A DNA stretch of 5,477 nucleotides. Source: Cocleimonas sp. (GTDB taxonomy: Bacteria; Pseudomonadota; Gammaproteobacteria; Thiotrichales; Thiotrichaceae). The stretch is taken from assembly GCA_023145485.1 (NCBI GenBank), contig JAGLDT010000167.1, forward strand, positions 1 to 5,477. Reading direction: 5' to 3'. Of this stretch, positions 1 through 5,477 are shown piece after piece. Numbering within the stretch: position 1 is the stretch's first letter; each line of letters starts with the position of its first letter. Under the pieces are notes generated by a model, which was given only the letters and a program-made list of their open reading frames with translations, was not told the DNA's origin and ran no database searches. Made by a program: the position numbers and the translations under genes.

Positions 1-1
1 G

Positions 2-682
2 CAAGAAGATTGGAAAAATTTATTTGATTTGATACCCACCTTGAAGAAGCAAAACTTACTCAGGACAAAATTACAAAAGAGTTTTGAAGTAAAGGCTCTA
101 AAAGGCATTTTTCAGGCAACCGCATTGAAAAACGAACCTGCTAGACTGCACCTTTTATGGAAAAAACTACCTGCAATAACAAAGACTAAACCACAGGCGG
201 TATTAAATTATATTGATGCCTTAATTACGGTAGATGACACTCAATTAGCAGAAAAAATATTATTAACGGCATTAAATAAAAACTGGAATGCTAGTTTAGC
301 CGAACGTTTTGGGAAAATTGACCATCTCAGTCTTAATAAATCCATTCAACAAGCTGAAAAATGGTTGCTAGAACATGATAATAGTCCCGAATTATTATTA
401 TGTTTAGCGCGTTTATACCGTGGCAATAAGCTATGGGGGAAAAGTTGTTATTTTTACGAGTCAGGTTTGAATATGGCACCAAATACCAAAGGTTATTTGG
501 AATTCGCAGAATTACTTACACAACTGGACGATGAAGAAAATGCCATCCTTTGTTACCAAAAAGGTTTAAGATACTGTGCTACTAACAAAGGTGAAGCGCT
601 TTATATAAAAACAAAAAACTTAGCTGCCCCTTCTAAGACATTGAAAGTTGAAGATGATATTGAAAAATTTTATACCATTTAG
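2..682 (+). CDS. hemY: HemY-family inner-membrane TPR protein, C-terminal part (5' end outside window)
   Basis: The reading frame is open from base 2 (first visible residues QEDWKNLF) to the TAG at 680-682, giving about 226 residues. E. coli HemY is about 400 residues, so roughly the C-terminal half is present. The TTG at 29-31 is an internal Leu codon and not the start, because the family-like sequence DWKNLFDLIPTLKK runs across it. The HemY signature is the helical-repeat stretch with NSPELLLCLARLYRGNKLWG and the following YESGL (about 362-475), then a second TPR-like pair with YLEFAELLTQLDDEENA (about 490-560). HemY is known as an inner-membrane protein with an N-terminal membrane region (not seen here) and C-terminal TPR repeats, usually encoded after hemC-hemD-hemX. 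Its biochemical role is not settled. The last 35 or so residues are Lys-rich and not conserved as far as I can tell. It converges on folA. Confidence 0.9.
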   Translation, partial: QEDWKNLFDLIPTLKKQNLLRTKLQKSFEVKALKGIFQATALKNEPARLHLLWKKLPAITKTKPQAVLNYIDALITVDDTQLAEKILLTALNKNWNASLAERFGKIDHLSLNKSIQQAEKWLLEHDNSPELLLCLARLYRGNKLWGKSCYFYESGLNMAPNTKGYLEFAELLTQLDDEENAILCYQKGLRYCATNKGEALYIKTKNLAAPSKTLKVEDDIEKFYTI

Positions 683-683
683 G

Positions 684-707
684 CTAACCCTGCGAATTAT
701 AGGTTAG
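684..707. terminator. Weak inverted repeat between convergent hemY and folA, possible terminator
   Basis: CTAACC at 684-689 is complementary to GGTTAG at 702-707, with a 12-base loop. It lies in the 14-base gap between the hemY and folA stop codons and runs into the folA 3' end. The position suits a bidirectional terminator, but the stem is only 6 bp, the loop is long, and there is no clear T tract on either side (GTTT on the plus strand). I therefore give it low weight. Confidence 0.25.
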
Positions 708-1233
708 GTTTAATCGGAGAATTCGAAGCTATTGGAGTAGCCTTATCTAAGGTTACAAAAGAATAGGGGTAACTATTTTTTTCATCGGCTTGATGGTCTA
801 TGCGCTCTACTTGATCCCATTGATATTGTGTGTAGTCTGGAAAGAAAGTATCACCTTCTAGTGTTGCATCGATTAGGGTCAGATAAAGACGGTCTGCTTG
901 AGGCAAGAAGCTCTTATACAGATGAGAACCACCTGTTATAAATATTTCATCGCTATAGGGTGATTTCTCTTTTGCAATCGCTATCGCTTGATCAAGTGAG
1001 GTGACGACTTCACAGCCTGCTATTGTTAGATCTAAGTTGCGTGTGACGACAATGTTTAAGCGTTTAGGTAGCGGTCTACCAATGGATTCATAGGTTTTTC
1101 GTCCCATAACGATGGGACTTCCTAAGGTGGTTTTTTTGAAAAAAGCTAAATCAGCGGGAAAATGCCATGGCATTTTTTGATTTTTGCCAATGACGCGCTG
1201 ATGTGCCATTGCTGCAATCATGGAAATTTTCAT
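697..1233 (-). CDS. folA: Dihydrofolate reductase
   Basis: This 178-residue enzyme reduces dihydrofolate to tetrahydrofolate with NADPH in the cytoplasm, for thymidylate, purine and amino-acid synthesis. It aligns along its whole length with E. coli FolA (159 residues). Visible landmarks are the Met20 loop with M21-P22-W23, the catalytic acid D28 (E. coli D27), MGRKTYESIGRPLP at 43-56 with substrate-binding R58 (E. coli R57), the NADPH-binding GG at 101-102, and T119 (E. coli T113) in LYLTLIDA followed by EGDTFFPDY. Position 100, equivalent to E. coli Ile94 in the folate pocket, is Thr. The C-terminus extends about a dozen residues past the usual end (PIASNSPIKPNL). The ATG start follows AAGGAG with a 4-base spacer and gives the expected N-terminus (MKISMIAAMA). 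It lies 44 bases after sspB with no terminator between, so it may share the sspAB transcript. Confidence 0.97.
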   Translation of the reverse strand: MKISMIAAMAHQRVIGKNQKMPWHFPADLAFFKKTTLGSPIVMGRKTYESIGRPLPKRLNIVVTRNLDLTIAGCEVVTSLDQAIAIAKEKSPYSDEIFITGGSHLYKSFLPQADRLYLTLIDATLEGDTFFPDYTQYQWDQVERIDHQADEKNSYPYSFVTLDKATPIASNSPIKPNL

Positions 1234-1237
1234 GCAT

Positions 1238-1243
1238 CTCCTT
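1238..1243 (-). promoter_or_regulatory. folA ribosome binding site
   Basis: On the minus strand AAGGAG sits 4 bases before the folA ATG (1231-1233). A second ATG at 1235-1237 lies 4 bases upstream out of frame. The strength of the site indicates that folA has its own translation initiation and does not depend on coupling to sspB. The rest of the 44-base gap (1234-1277) has no terminator and no promoter I would defend. Confidence 0.8.
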
Positions 1244-1277
1244 TAAATCACACGACTTTAAGTTGATCGCCATTTTT

Positions 1278-1706
1278 TTATTTGACTACTCGCAAGGTAG
1301 GCTTTTTACGGGGTGGTGGTTTATTCGTTCCACCTGAGCTTGACCCAGAAGAACCGCCACCACTGTCATTATTGCTGGGTGGTGGGCCTCCATTCTGCTC
1401 GTCATTGAACATCATACCTTGACCATTTTCAGCAGCATAGATAGCTAAAACAGTGTGCATCGGCGCATAGATATTATACGGTTTACCACCAAAGCGGGCG
1501 CTAAACATAATGCATTCATCATCGATGACGAGGCTTTGCACAGCAGATGGGTTTATATTGAGAATAATTTGCCCATCATCAATGTATTGTTGCGGTACAG
1601 AGACGGTTTCATCCATTGCATTGATAACAACGTGAGGTGTCACGTTATTATCCATGATCCATTCATAAATGGCTTTAACCAAATAGGGACGGTTTGAGGT
1701 CATCAT
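1278..1706 (-). CDS. sspB: ClpXP protease specificity-enhancing factor SspB
   Basis: SspB is the adaptor that captures ssrA-tagged and some other substrates and tethers them to ClpX for degradation by ClpXP. The folded substrate-binding domain covers about residues 5-100 and is clearly recognisable: RPYLVKAIYEWIMDN, TPHVVI, DGQIILNI, FSARFGGKP and VLAIYAAENGQGMMF. The C-terminal LRVVK (138-142) matches the ClpX-binding module of E. coli SspB. The linker between them (about 101-137) is short and made of Gly, Ser, Pro and Asn, whereas E. coli has a longer acidic linker; total length is 142 against 165. The start overlaps the sspA stop as ATGA (1703-1706). There is no good Shine-Dalgarno upstream, so initiation probably depends on sspA translation. 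A second ATG immediately follows (M2, 1701-1703) and could equally be used. Confidence 0.96.
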   Translation of the reverse strand: MMTSNRPYLVKAIYEWIMDNNVTPHVVINAMDETVSVPQQYIDDGQIILNINPSAVQSLVIDDECIMFSARFGGKPYNIYAPMHTVLAIYAAENGQGMMFNDEQNGGPPPSNNDSGGGSSGSSSGGTNKPPPRKKPTLRVVK

Positions 1707-2332
1707 GGTCTTATTGATTTCTCAGCATCTGATAAGGAATTTTGGAACATGTCTCTAGAGAAGACTCTGTCCATATAATCCATCACAGGTTTGGCGTCGG
1801 ATGCAGGTAAATCAATACGGTAACGAGGTAAACGCCATAAAATAGGTGCAATAGTACAATCGACTAAAGTGAAGTCATTACTTAAAAAGTAGGGTTTTAT
1901 TTCAAAAACTTCTGAAGCTGAAATAACACTGTCACGCAATTCTACGCGAGCATTATTCATCCGTGTTTCATCACCATTTTCTAGTTCTTCGGCTAAGGTA
2001 TACCAGTCTCTTTCAACCCGAAAGAGTGCTAAACGAGAGTGAGCACGGTGAACAGGATCAACAGGCATAAGAGGAGGATGAGGGAAGCGCTCATCAAGAT
2101 ATTCCATAATAACACGTGCATCGTAGAGTACGAGATCACGATCTATTAATGTTGGAGCAGTATTATAAGGATTAAGTTGAGCAAGGTCATCGGGCATTTC
2201 AGCAGGATCTATCTCAATAATATCAACCGCAATGTCTTTTTCTGCTAGTACTATACGCACTCGATGACAATTGATGCAATCTGGTAAAGTAAATAGCGTC
2301 ATAACGGAACGACGATTCGCAACTGAACTCAT
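1703..2332 (-). CDS. sspA: Stringent starvation protein A (RNA polymerase-associated SspA)
   Basis: SspA has a glutathione S-transferase fold, binds RNA polymerase with sigma-70 and changes promoter use under starvation and acid stress in E. coli. It is not known to act as a GST. The 209 residues comprise an N-terminal thioredoxin-like domain (about 9-83) and a C-terminal helical domain. The strongly conserved surface motif PHPPLMP at 84-90 follows IMEYLDERF. Further family markers are RVRIVLAEK (24-32), NPYNTAPTL (54-62), RDWYTL, KPYFLSNDFTLVDC and APILWRLP. The N-terminus MSSVANRRSVMTLF parallels E. coli MAVAANKRSVMTLF and supports this ATG over M11. GGGAG lies 7 bases upstream. Unlike E. 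coli, there is a CxxC (C19-I-N-C22) at the place where related folds carry the redox site. It lies downstream of petC, as in Pseudomonas, and overlaps sspB. Confidence 0.97.
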   Translation of the reverse strand: MSSVANRRSVMTLFTLPDCINCHRVRIVLAEKDIAVDIIEIDPAEMPDDLAQLNPYNTAPTLIDRDLVLYDARVIMEYLDERFPHPPLMPVDPVHRAHSRLALFRVERDWYTLAEELENGDETRMNNARVELRDSVISASEVFEIKPYFLSNDFTLVDCTIAPILWRLPRYRIDLPASDAKPVMDYMDRVFSRDMFQNSLSDAEKSIRP

Positions 2333-2339
2333 GTAATAT

Positions 2340-2344
2340 CTCCC
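2340..2344 (-). promoter_or_regulatory. sspA ribosome binding site abutting a terminator
   Basis: GGGAG on the minus strand sits 7 bases before the sspA ATG (2330-2332). It begins directly after the U-tract of the petABC terminator, so no space is left for a promoter between the hairpin and this site. Confidence 0.8.
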
Positions 2345-2383
2345 AAAACAAAAAAAGCTATCTACCTAAAAGGCAGATAGCTT
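2345..2383 (-). terminator. Strong rho-independent terminator after petABC
   Basis: On the minus strand a 12-bp stem (2372-2383 pairing with 2355-2366, one G-T pair) closes a 5-base loop (TTTTA) and is followed by TTTTTTTGTTTT. This is a textbook intrinsic terminator starting 36 bases after the petC stop. It should end most pet transcripts, yet it lies directly upstream of sspA, which is in the same orientation. The remaining bases to petC (2384-2418) hold only a 5-bp inverted repeat (CTAGT/ACTAG, 2396-2411). Confidence 0.92.
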
Positions 2384-2418
2384 CTGGATACTACACTAGT
2401 AAAGGAACTAGATCACTA

Positions 2419-3507
2419 CTAATGAATGTCTTTCCAGTATTCTTTCTTTAGCATATAAGCAAAAATGAAGAATACAAGTAAGAACAACAGCGTAAAGATG
2501 CCATACATAGTACGGTGCAACTGTGCAGGCTCGCTTACATAGGCAAGGTAGTTAGTAATATCATGCACGGTACGATCAAATTCAGCAGGTGATTGTTTAC
2601 CAGGTTTAACGAGTTCTAGATGATCAACCACTTTACTGATCTTGTGAGACTCAACAACAGAGTAAGCACTTTTGGGCATTACTTTATACTTACCACCATC
2701 AACAGGATTCTCTTTAACATACCCATCAGCTTCTGCTTTAGTAGGGAATGAGGCGACTTCTTCTTTGTTGAGTAATGCTCTATAGACCGTTTTGGAGGCA
2801 ACAAAATCATCTGCTTCCTTTTTAGTCTTATAGTGCTCAACAATATCTTCACCCATCAGCCCCAGCTTTACCACATCAAACGTACGTTTTTCTTCCAATA
2901 CTTTTTTAGCAGCTTCTTCTGAAGTAAAAGATTCATCTGCATGACCGTGATGCATGATGTCATAACGGAAAACAGGATCTTTGGTTCCTTCCAAAGTAGC
3001 CAACACATTCGGCATACCCACACTGTCAAAAATGGTGTTATTAACACCAAAAGGACGTGAGTCATCAGAGTGGAAGCCTTTTAGATAATTGTAAATCCAA
3101 TCCGCACCGCGTGAACGCCCTACTAACGATAAATCAGGTGGGGCACTACCAAACCATTTTTCTGCATCTTTCGCAGGAATGGCACTGGTCATCAATGCGC
3201 CCGTTTTTGTGGGCTTATCGTCCTCATCCCGCGTAAAAATAATCGCTTTAATTTGCTCATCGCTGACACCAGTATCGGCAGCAACACGATTATAACGACT
3301 GAACTTTAAGGAGTGACAGCCTTGGCAATAATTCGCAAAGTATTTTGCACCACGCAAAAGACTCATCTTGTCATGGACATCAATATCAGCAGGTTCTAAA
3401 TGAACACCGCCACCCGCTGCGTTTGCAACAGGAGAGGCAATAAAGACTGCCATAATACCGGTTGCAAGCGTTTTAATCATAGATCGCTTCATTGTATTCA
3501 CCTTCAT
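2419..3507 (-). CDS. petC: Cytochrome c1 of the bc1 complex, with a large internal insertion
   Basis: This is the heme-c subunit of ubiquinol:cytochrome c reductase, passing electrons from the Rieske protein to a soluble or membrane cytochrome c in the periplasm. It has 362 residues: signal peptide (about 1-30, cleavage after ANA), heme-binding C61-Q-G-C64-H65, APPDLSLVGRSRG (122-134), the probable axial ligand M165 in GMPN, DITNYLAYVSEPA (316-328), one C-terminal anchor helix (about 335-353) and the family ending KKEYWKDIH. Gammaproteobacterial c1 is usually about 240-260 residues. The excess is one charged block of about 110 residues (about 184-294) between the Met ligand and the anchor. 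I chose the ATG at 3505-3507 because it overlaps the petB stop as ATGA and follows GAGG with an 8-base spacer. The in-frame ATG at 3546 lies inside petB and would spoil the signal peptide; ATG 3490-3492 is also possible. Confidence 0.96.
   Translation of the reverse strand: MKVNTMKRSMIKTLATGIMAVFIASPVANAAGGGVHLEPADIDVHDKMSLLRGAKYFANYCQGCHSLKFSRYNRVAADTGVSDEQIKAIIFTRDEDDKPTKTGALMTSAIPAKDAEKWFGSAPPDLSLVGRSRGADWIYNYLKGFHSDDSRPFGVNNTIFDSVGMPNVLATLEGTKDPVFRYDIMHHGHADESFTSEEAAKKVLEEKRTFDVVKLGLMGEDIVEHYKTKKEADDFVASKTVYRALLNKEEVASFPTKAEADGYVKENPVDGGKYKVMPKSAYSVVESHKISKVVDHLELVKPGKQSPAEFDRTVHDITNYLAYVSEPAQLHRTMYGIFTLLFLLVFFIFAYMLKKEYWKDIH
2626..2958 (-). repeat. Insertion in cytochrome c1 with three degenerate T-x-x-E-A repeats
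   Basis: Residues about 184-294 of PetC have no counterpart in the c1 proteins I know. Three units share the pattern aromatic, T, x-x, E-A, x-x, hydrophobic, and then an aromatic residue 10-14 positions later. Unit 1 is at residues 194-213 (2869-2928; FTSEEAAKKVL ... FDVV). Unit 2 is at 226-245 (2773-2832; YKTKKEADDFV ... YRAL). Unit 3 is at 254-276 (2680-2748; FPTKAEADGYV ... YKV). Units 2 and 3 are clearest: 6 of 9 residues identical across TKKEADDFV/TKAEADGYV, and 20 of 27 bases. Unit 1 aligns on T-S-E-E-A and is weaker. Unit spacing is 33 and 28 residues between the Thr positions. Confidence 0.65.
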
Positions 3508-4895
3508 CCTGTTACCCTCTCTGGAACTTCCTTTTCTGCATTGCAACGTGATGCAACTAATGGTAATAACAAAGTCGATGCTAAATAAGTCACAGGTAAG
3601 GCTAACATTAACCAGAAGAAGTGACGCATAGGGCCAGTGAAACTATCGTCCCAGCGCAACCAGTCGGTGAATAAGACTAGTCCCAACAAGGCAATAAACC
3701 AAACAAGGTACCTTGCTCTTTGATCAGGGCGACTGTGTGCAATCGTTACTAAGAAGAATAAGAAATAGATTTGTGTTGCACGCGTCCCTAATTCACGGAA
3801 GAAATCGGTGACTGGCATCACGCCAAGATAACCAAGAATTAGGAAGAATACAGCAAACCAGATGATGTTTAGCTTGTGCGCTGTGTTTCTATAGCGAATC
3901 GATTTGATCGGATTCTTATCCAACCACGGAAGTATAAACAATATGGCAATCGCACCAAACATCGCTAATGTGCCATACCATGGATCAGGCACTGCACGTA
4001 ATACAGTATAAAAGGGTGTGAAATACCAAACGGGCGCAATATGCTCAGGTGTCTTCAGTGGATTTGCAGGCTCAAAGTTAGCATGTTCAAGCAGGTAACC
4101 GCCACCTTCTGGCATAAAGAACAAGATAGCGAAGAACACCATCAGGAACACCACAATACCTGCAATGTCTTTCACACTGTAGTAAGGATGGAAGGGGATA
4201 CCGTCTAAAGGAATACCGTTCTTATCTTTGTTCTTTTTAATCTCAACGCCGTCAGGATTGTTTGAACCCACCACATGTAATGCAACAATATGTACAAACA
4301 CTAGACCCACTAGAATCAATGGCACTGCAATAACATGGAAGGCAAAGAAACGATTTAGTGTAGGATCAGAGATAACAAAGTCCCCACGAATAGTCGTAGA
4401 GAGCACATCGCCAATATAAGGAACGGTATTAAATAGGTTGATAATAACCTGCGCGCCCCAGAATGACATTTGACCCCAAGGCAATAAGTACCCCATAAAG
4501 GCTTCAGCCATTAGTGCCAAATAAATCGCCATACCGATTAACCAGACTAATTCACGTGGCCCTTTAAAGGAACCATAAATTAGACCACGGAACATATGCA
4601 GATAGACCACAACAAAGAAGAGCGAAGCTCCTGTGGAATGCATATAGCGGATAAACCAGCCCCCAGGGACATCACGCATGATGTGTTCCACCGAGGTAAA
4701 GGCCATCATCGTGTCTGGCTTATAATGCATTGTTAACAAAATACCAGTAACGATCTGAATAACGAGTACTAACATGGCAAGTGAGCCAAAGAAGTACCAT
4801 GCGTTAAAGTTCTTAGGCGCATAATATTGCGCCAAATGCTCATTCCATACCTTAGTTAAAGGGAAACGATCATCAATCCAATTGATTAAGCTCAC
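3504..4895 (-). CDS. petB: Cytochrome b of the bc1 complex, with C-terminal extension
   Basis: This is the membrane core of the bc1 complex, carrying hemes bL and bH and the quinol oxidation and quinone reduction sites. Heme ligands are H86/H100 (helix B) and H187/H202 (helix D). The Qo motif is P288-V-W-Y291, a known proteobacterial variant of PEWY. GSNNPDG follows helix D. Helices A-G fall at about 33-53, 84-105, 117-138, 183-205, 245-262, 306-324 and 344-360. Length is 463 against the usual 400-430. The normal last helix (about 372-388) is followed by two further hydrophobic stretches (about 394-412 and 426-448) before the family ending VPERVTG. The start is GTG (4893-4895), whose G is the last base of the petA TAG, preceded by AAGGGAG with a 7-base spacer. 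The stop overlaps the petC ATG. Translational coupling through petABC is likely. Confidence 0.98.
   Translation of the reverse strand: MSLINWIDDRFPLTKVWNEHLAQYYAPKNFNAWYFFGSLAMLVLVIQIVTGILLTMHYKPDTMMAFTSVEHIMRDVPGGWFIRYMHSTGASLFFVVVYLHMFRGLIYGSFKGPRELVWLIGMAIYLALMAEAFMGYLLPWGQMSFWGAQVIINLFNTVPYIGDVLSTTIRGDFVISDPTLNRFFAFHVIAVPLILVGLVFVHIVALHVVGSNNPDGVEIKKNKDKNGIPLDGIPFHPYYSVKDIAGIVVFLMVFFAILFFMPEGGGYLLEHANFEPANPLKTPEHIAPVWYFTPFYTVLRAVPDPWYGTLAMFGAIAILFILPWLDKNPIKSIRYRNTAHKLNIIWFAVFFLILGYLGVMPVTDFFRELGTRATQIYFLFFLVTIAHSRPDQRARYLVWFIALLGLVLFTDWLRWDDSFTGPMRHFFWLMLALPVTYLASTLLLPLVASRCNAEKEVPERVTG
3515..3521 (-). promoter_or_regulatory. petC ribosome binding site
   Basis: GAGAGGG on the minus strand lies within the 3' end of petB; its GAGG is 8 bases before the ATG at 3505-3507. 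It decides the petC start against the upstream in-frame ATG at 3546 and is consistent with coupling to petB termination. Confidence 0.7.
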
Positions 4896-5477
4896 TATGC
4901 AACTCCCTTACTTTCGCCGACCCGAATCGTGCTGTCGTTTTTGTAGTAATAAGGCGGTACTTCCAAATTAGTGCCTGCTGGAGACCCCTTCATTACACGA
5001 CCTGCCATATCAAAACGTGAACCATGACACGGACAATACCAACCACCAGGCCAACCCGCGCCTAAGTCTGCTGGGCCTAACTCAGGACGATAGGTTGGCG
5101 AACAACCCAAATGAGTACAAATACCAATCAGTACCAAATACTGCTCTTTAATGGCACGATGGCTATTTTGAGCATAAGCAGGTTGCTGTGACTCAACCTC
5201 CGAATCTGGGTCAGTCAGCTTAGGATCAACGCTGGGAAGCTTCGCAATCATCTCAGGGGTACGATTGACCACCCAAACAGGCTTACCACGCCAAATAACA
5301 CGAATTTGTTGACCTGCCTCAATCTTAGAAATATTGACCTCTACAGGCGCACCCGCAGCCAAGGCTCGCGCACTTGGTGTCAACGACATAACGAACGGGG
5401 TTGCCATCGCAGCGGTTCCTATCGCACCAACCACCGAGGTGGCTACTACTAGAAAGCGCCTACGACCCTTATCTACC
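4895..5477 (-). CDS. petA: Rieske iron-sulfur subunit of the bc1 complex (start just outside window)
   Basis: This is the ubiquinol-cytochrome c reductase iron-sulfur subunit, moving electrons from quinol at the Qo site to cytochrome c1. The frame is open to the right edge, giving 193 visible residues. The upstream residues VDKGRRRFLVVATS (to base 5476) are a twin-arginine signal-anchor, so the GTG at 5432-5434 is not the start, and only a few codons are missing. The anchor helix follows, then the hinge region near LTPSARALAAGAPVEV. The 2Fe-2S cluster boxes are CTHLGC (5102-5119) and CPCHGS (5018-5035). In each box the first Cys and the His are the cluster ligands, and the second Cys residues form the disulfide. 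GSRFD has Phe where bovine has the potential-raising Tyr165; this is my recollection of many gammaproteobacterial proteins too. The TAG stop shares its G with the petB GTG. The operon promoter lies beyond the window. Confidence 0.97.
   Translation of the reverse strand, partial: VDKGRRRFLVVATSVVGAIGTAAMATPFVMSLTPSARALAAGAPVEVNISKIEAGQQIRVIWRGKPVWVVNRTPEMIAKLPSVDPKLTDPDSEVESQQPAYAQNSHRAIKEQYLVLIGICTHLGCSPTYRPELGPADLGAGWPGGWYCPCHGSRFDMAGRVMKGSPAGTNLEVPPYYYKNDSTIRVGESKGVA
4903..4909 (-). promoter_or_regulatory. petB ribosome binding site supporting a GTG start
   Basis: AAGGGAG on the minus strand is 7 bases before the GTG at 4893-4895, inside the last codons of petA. No ATG is near, and the GTG gives the expected N-terminus (M-S-L-I-N-W-I-D-D-R-F-P), so this site fixes the petB start. 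Confidence 0.8.

Noticed and set aside
29..31. TTG as the start of the hemY-like gene
   Set aside because: The frame is open upstream to base 2 and the sequence there (DWKNLFDL) continues the HemY-like helix. The visible part is only about half the family length, so the true start is outside the window.
1237..1263. Imperfect inverted repeat CTTAAAGTC/GATTTAAAG upstream of folA as an operator or hairpin
   Set aside because: Only 7 of 9 positions pair and the sequence is AT-rich, so this is likely chance.
1455..1697. Plus-strand open frame opposite sspB, and similar ones at 3400-3588 and 4228-4419
   Set aside because: Each lies antisense inside a well-recognised gene, has no family resemblance and no convincing ribosome binding site. 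They are shadows of the real coding strand.
2384..2411. Possible sspA promoter before the terminator (TAGTAT at about 2388-2393 on the minus strand)
   Set aside because: The -10-like box matches only 4 of 6 and the -35 region only about 3 of 6. A transcript from it would still carry the whole terminator hairpin. The CTAGT/ACTAG repeat here is only 5 bp.
2868..3065. Minus-strand open frame inside petC, in another frame, near the insertion
   Set aside because: It matches nothing I know, and the petC frame is continuous through the region, so it does not point to a frameshift or an inserted gene.
3508..3546. Longer petC start at the ATG 3544-3546
   Set aside because: It would add 13 polar residues before the signal peptide and overlap petB deeply. 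The ATGA overlap with a Shine-Dalgarno at 3515-3521 favours 3507.
4021..4032. PVWY in place of PEWY at the cytochrome b Qo site as a novel active-site change
   Set aside because: PVWY is a known natural variant in beta- and gammaproteobacterial cytochrome b, so it is expected here.
4290..4337. Fourteen rather than thirteen residues between the helix D heme ligands H187 and H202
   Set aside because: The b6f proteins and, as far as I recall, beta- and gammaproteobacterial cytochrome b share this extra residue, so it is a lineage feature and not an anomaly.
5432..5434. GTG as the start of petA
   Set aside because: The same frame continues to the edge and encodes GRRRFLVV, the twin-arginine signal needed for Rieske export. 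Starting at this GTG would remove it.

Overview
This window looks like chromosomal DNA from an aerobic, rather AT-rich gammaproteobacterium. The gene order petA-petB-petC-sspA-sspB is the one I know from Pseudomonas and relatives. The SspA, SspB, DHFR, HemY and cytochrome b sequences are all of gammaproteobacterial type (PHPPLMP in SspA, a C-terminal LRVVK in SspB, PVWY in cytochrome b). I cannot name the genus. There are no RNA genes, insertion sequences, CRISPR arrays or other signs of mobile DNA.

Layout from left to right. The 3' half of hemY is on the plus strand and enters from the left edge. It converges, with only 14 bases between stop codons, on a minus-strand gene series that fills the rest of the window. 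In transcription order (right to left) that series is petA (Rieske protein, missing only its first few codons at the right edge), petB (cytochrome b), petC (cytochrome c1), a strong rho-independent terminator, sspA, sspB and folA. petA/petB share one base (TAGTG), while petB/petC and sspA/sspB overlap by ATGA, so translation is probably coupled within each block. folA follows sspB after 44 bases with its own good Shine-Dalgarno sequence. Apart from the terminator and short gaps, the window is fully coding.

The three pet genes encode the whole catalytic core of the cytochrome bc1 complex (ubiquinol:cytochrome c reductase). SspA binds RNA polymerase, and SspB delivers ssrA-tagged and other substrates to ClpXP. 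FolA makes tetrahydrofolate, and HemY is an inner-membrane protein usually linked to the heme biosynthesis operon.

The window is mostly ordinary housekeeping DNA, and I see no convincing new multi-gene system. Three things stand out. Cytochrome c1 carries an extra segment of about 110 residues with a repeated T-x-x-E-A motif. Cytochrome b in the same operon has a C-terminal extension with about two extra membrane segments. The petABC terminator ends directly against the sspA ribosome binding site, so sspA expression from upstream would need read-through.
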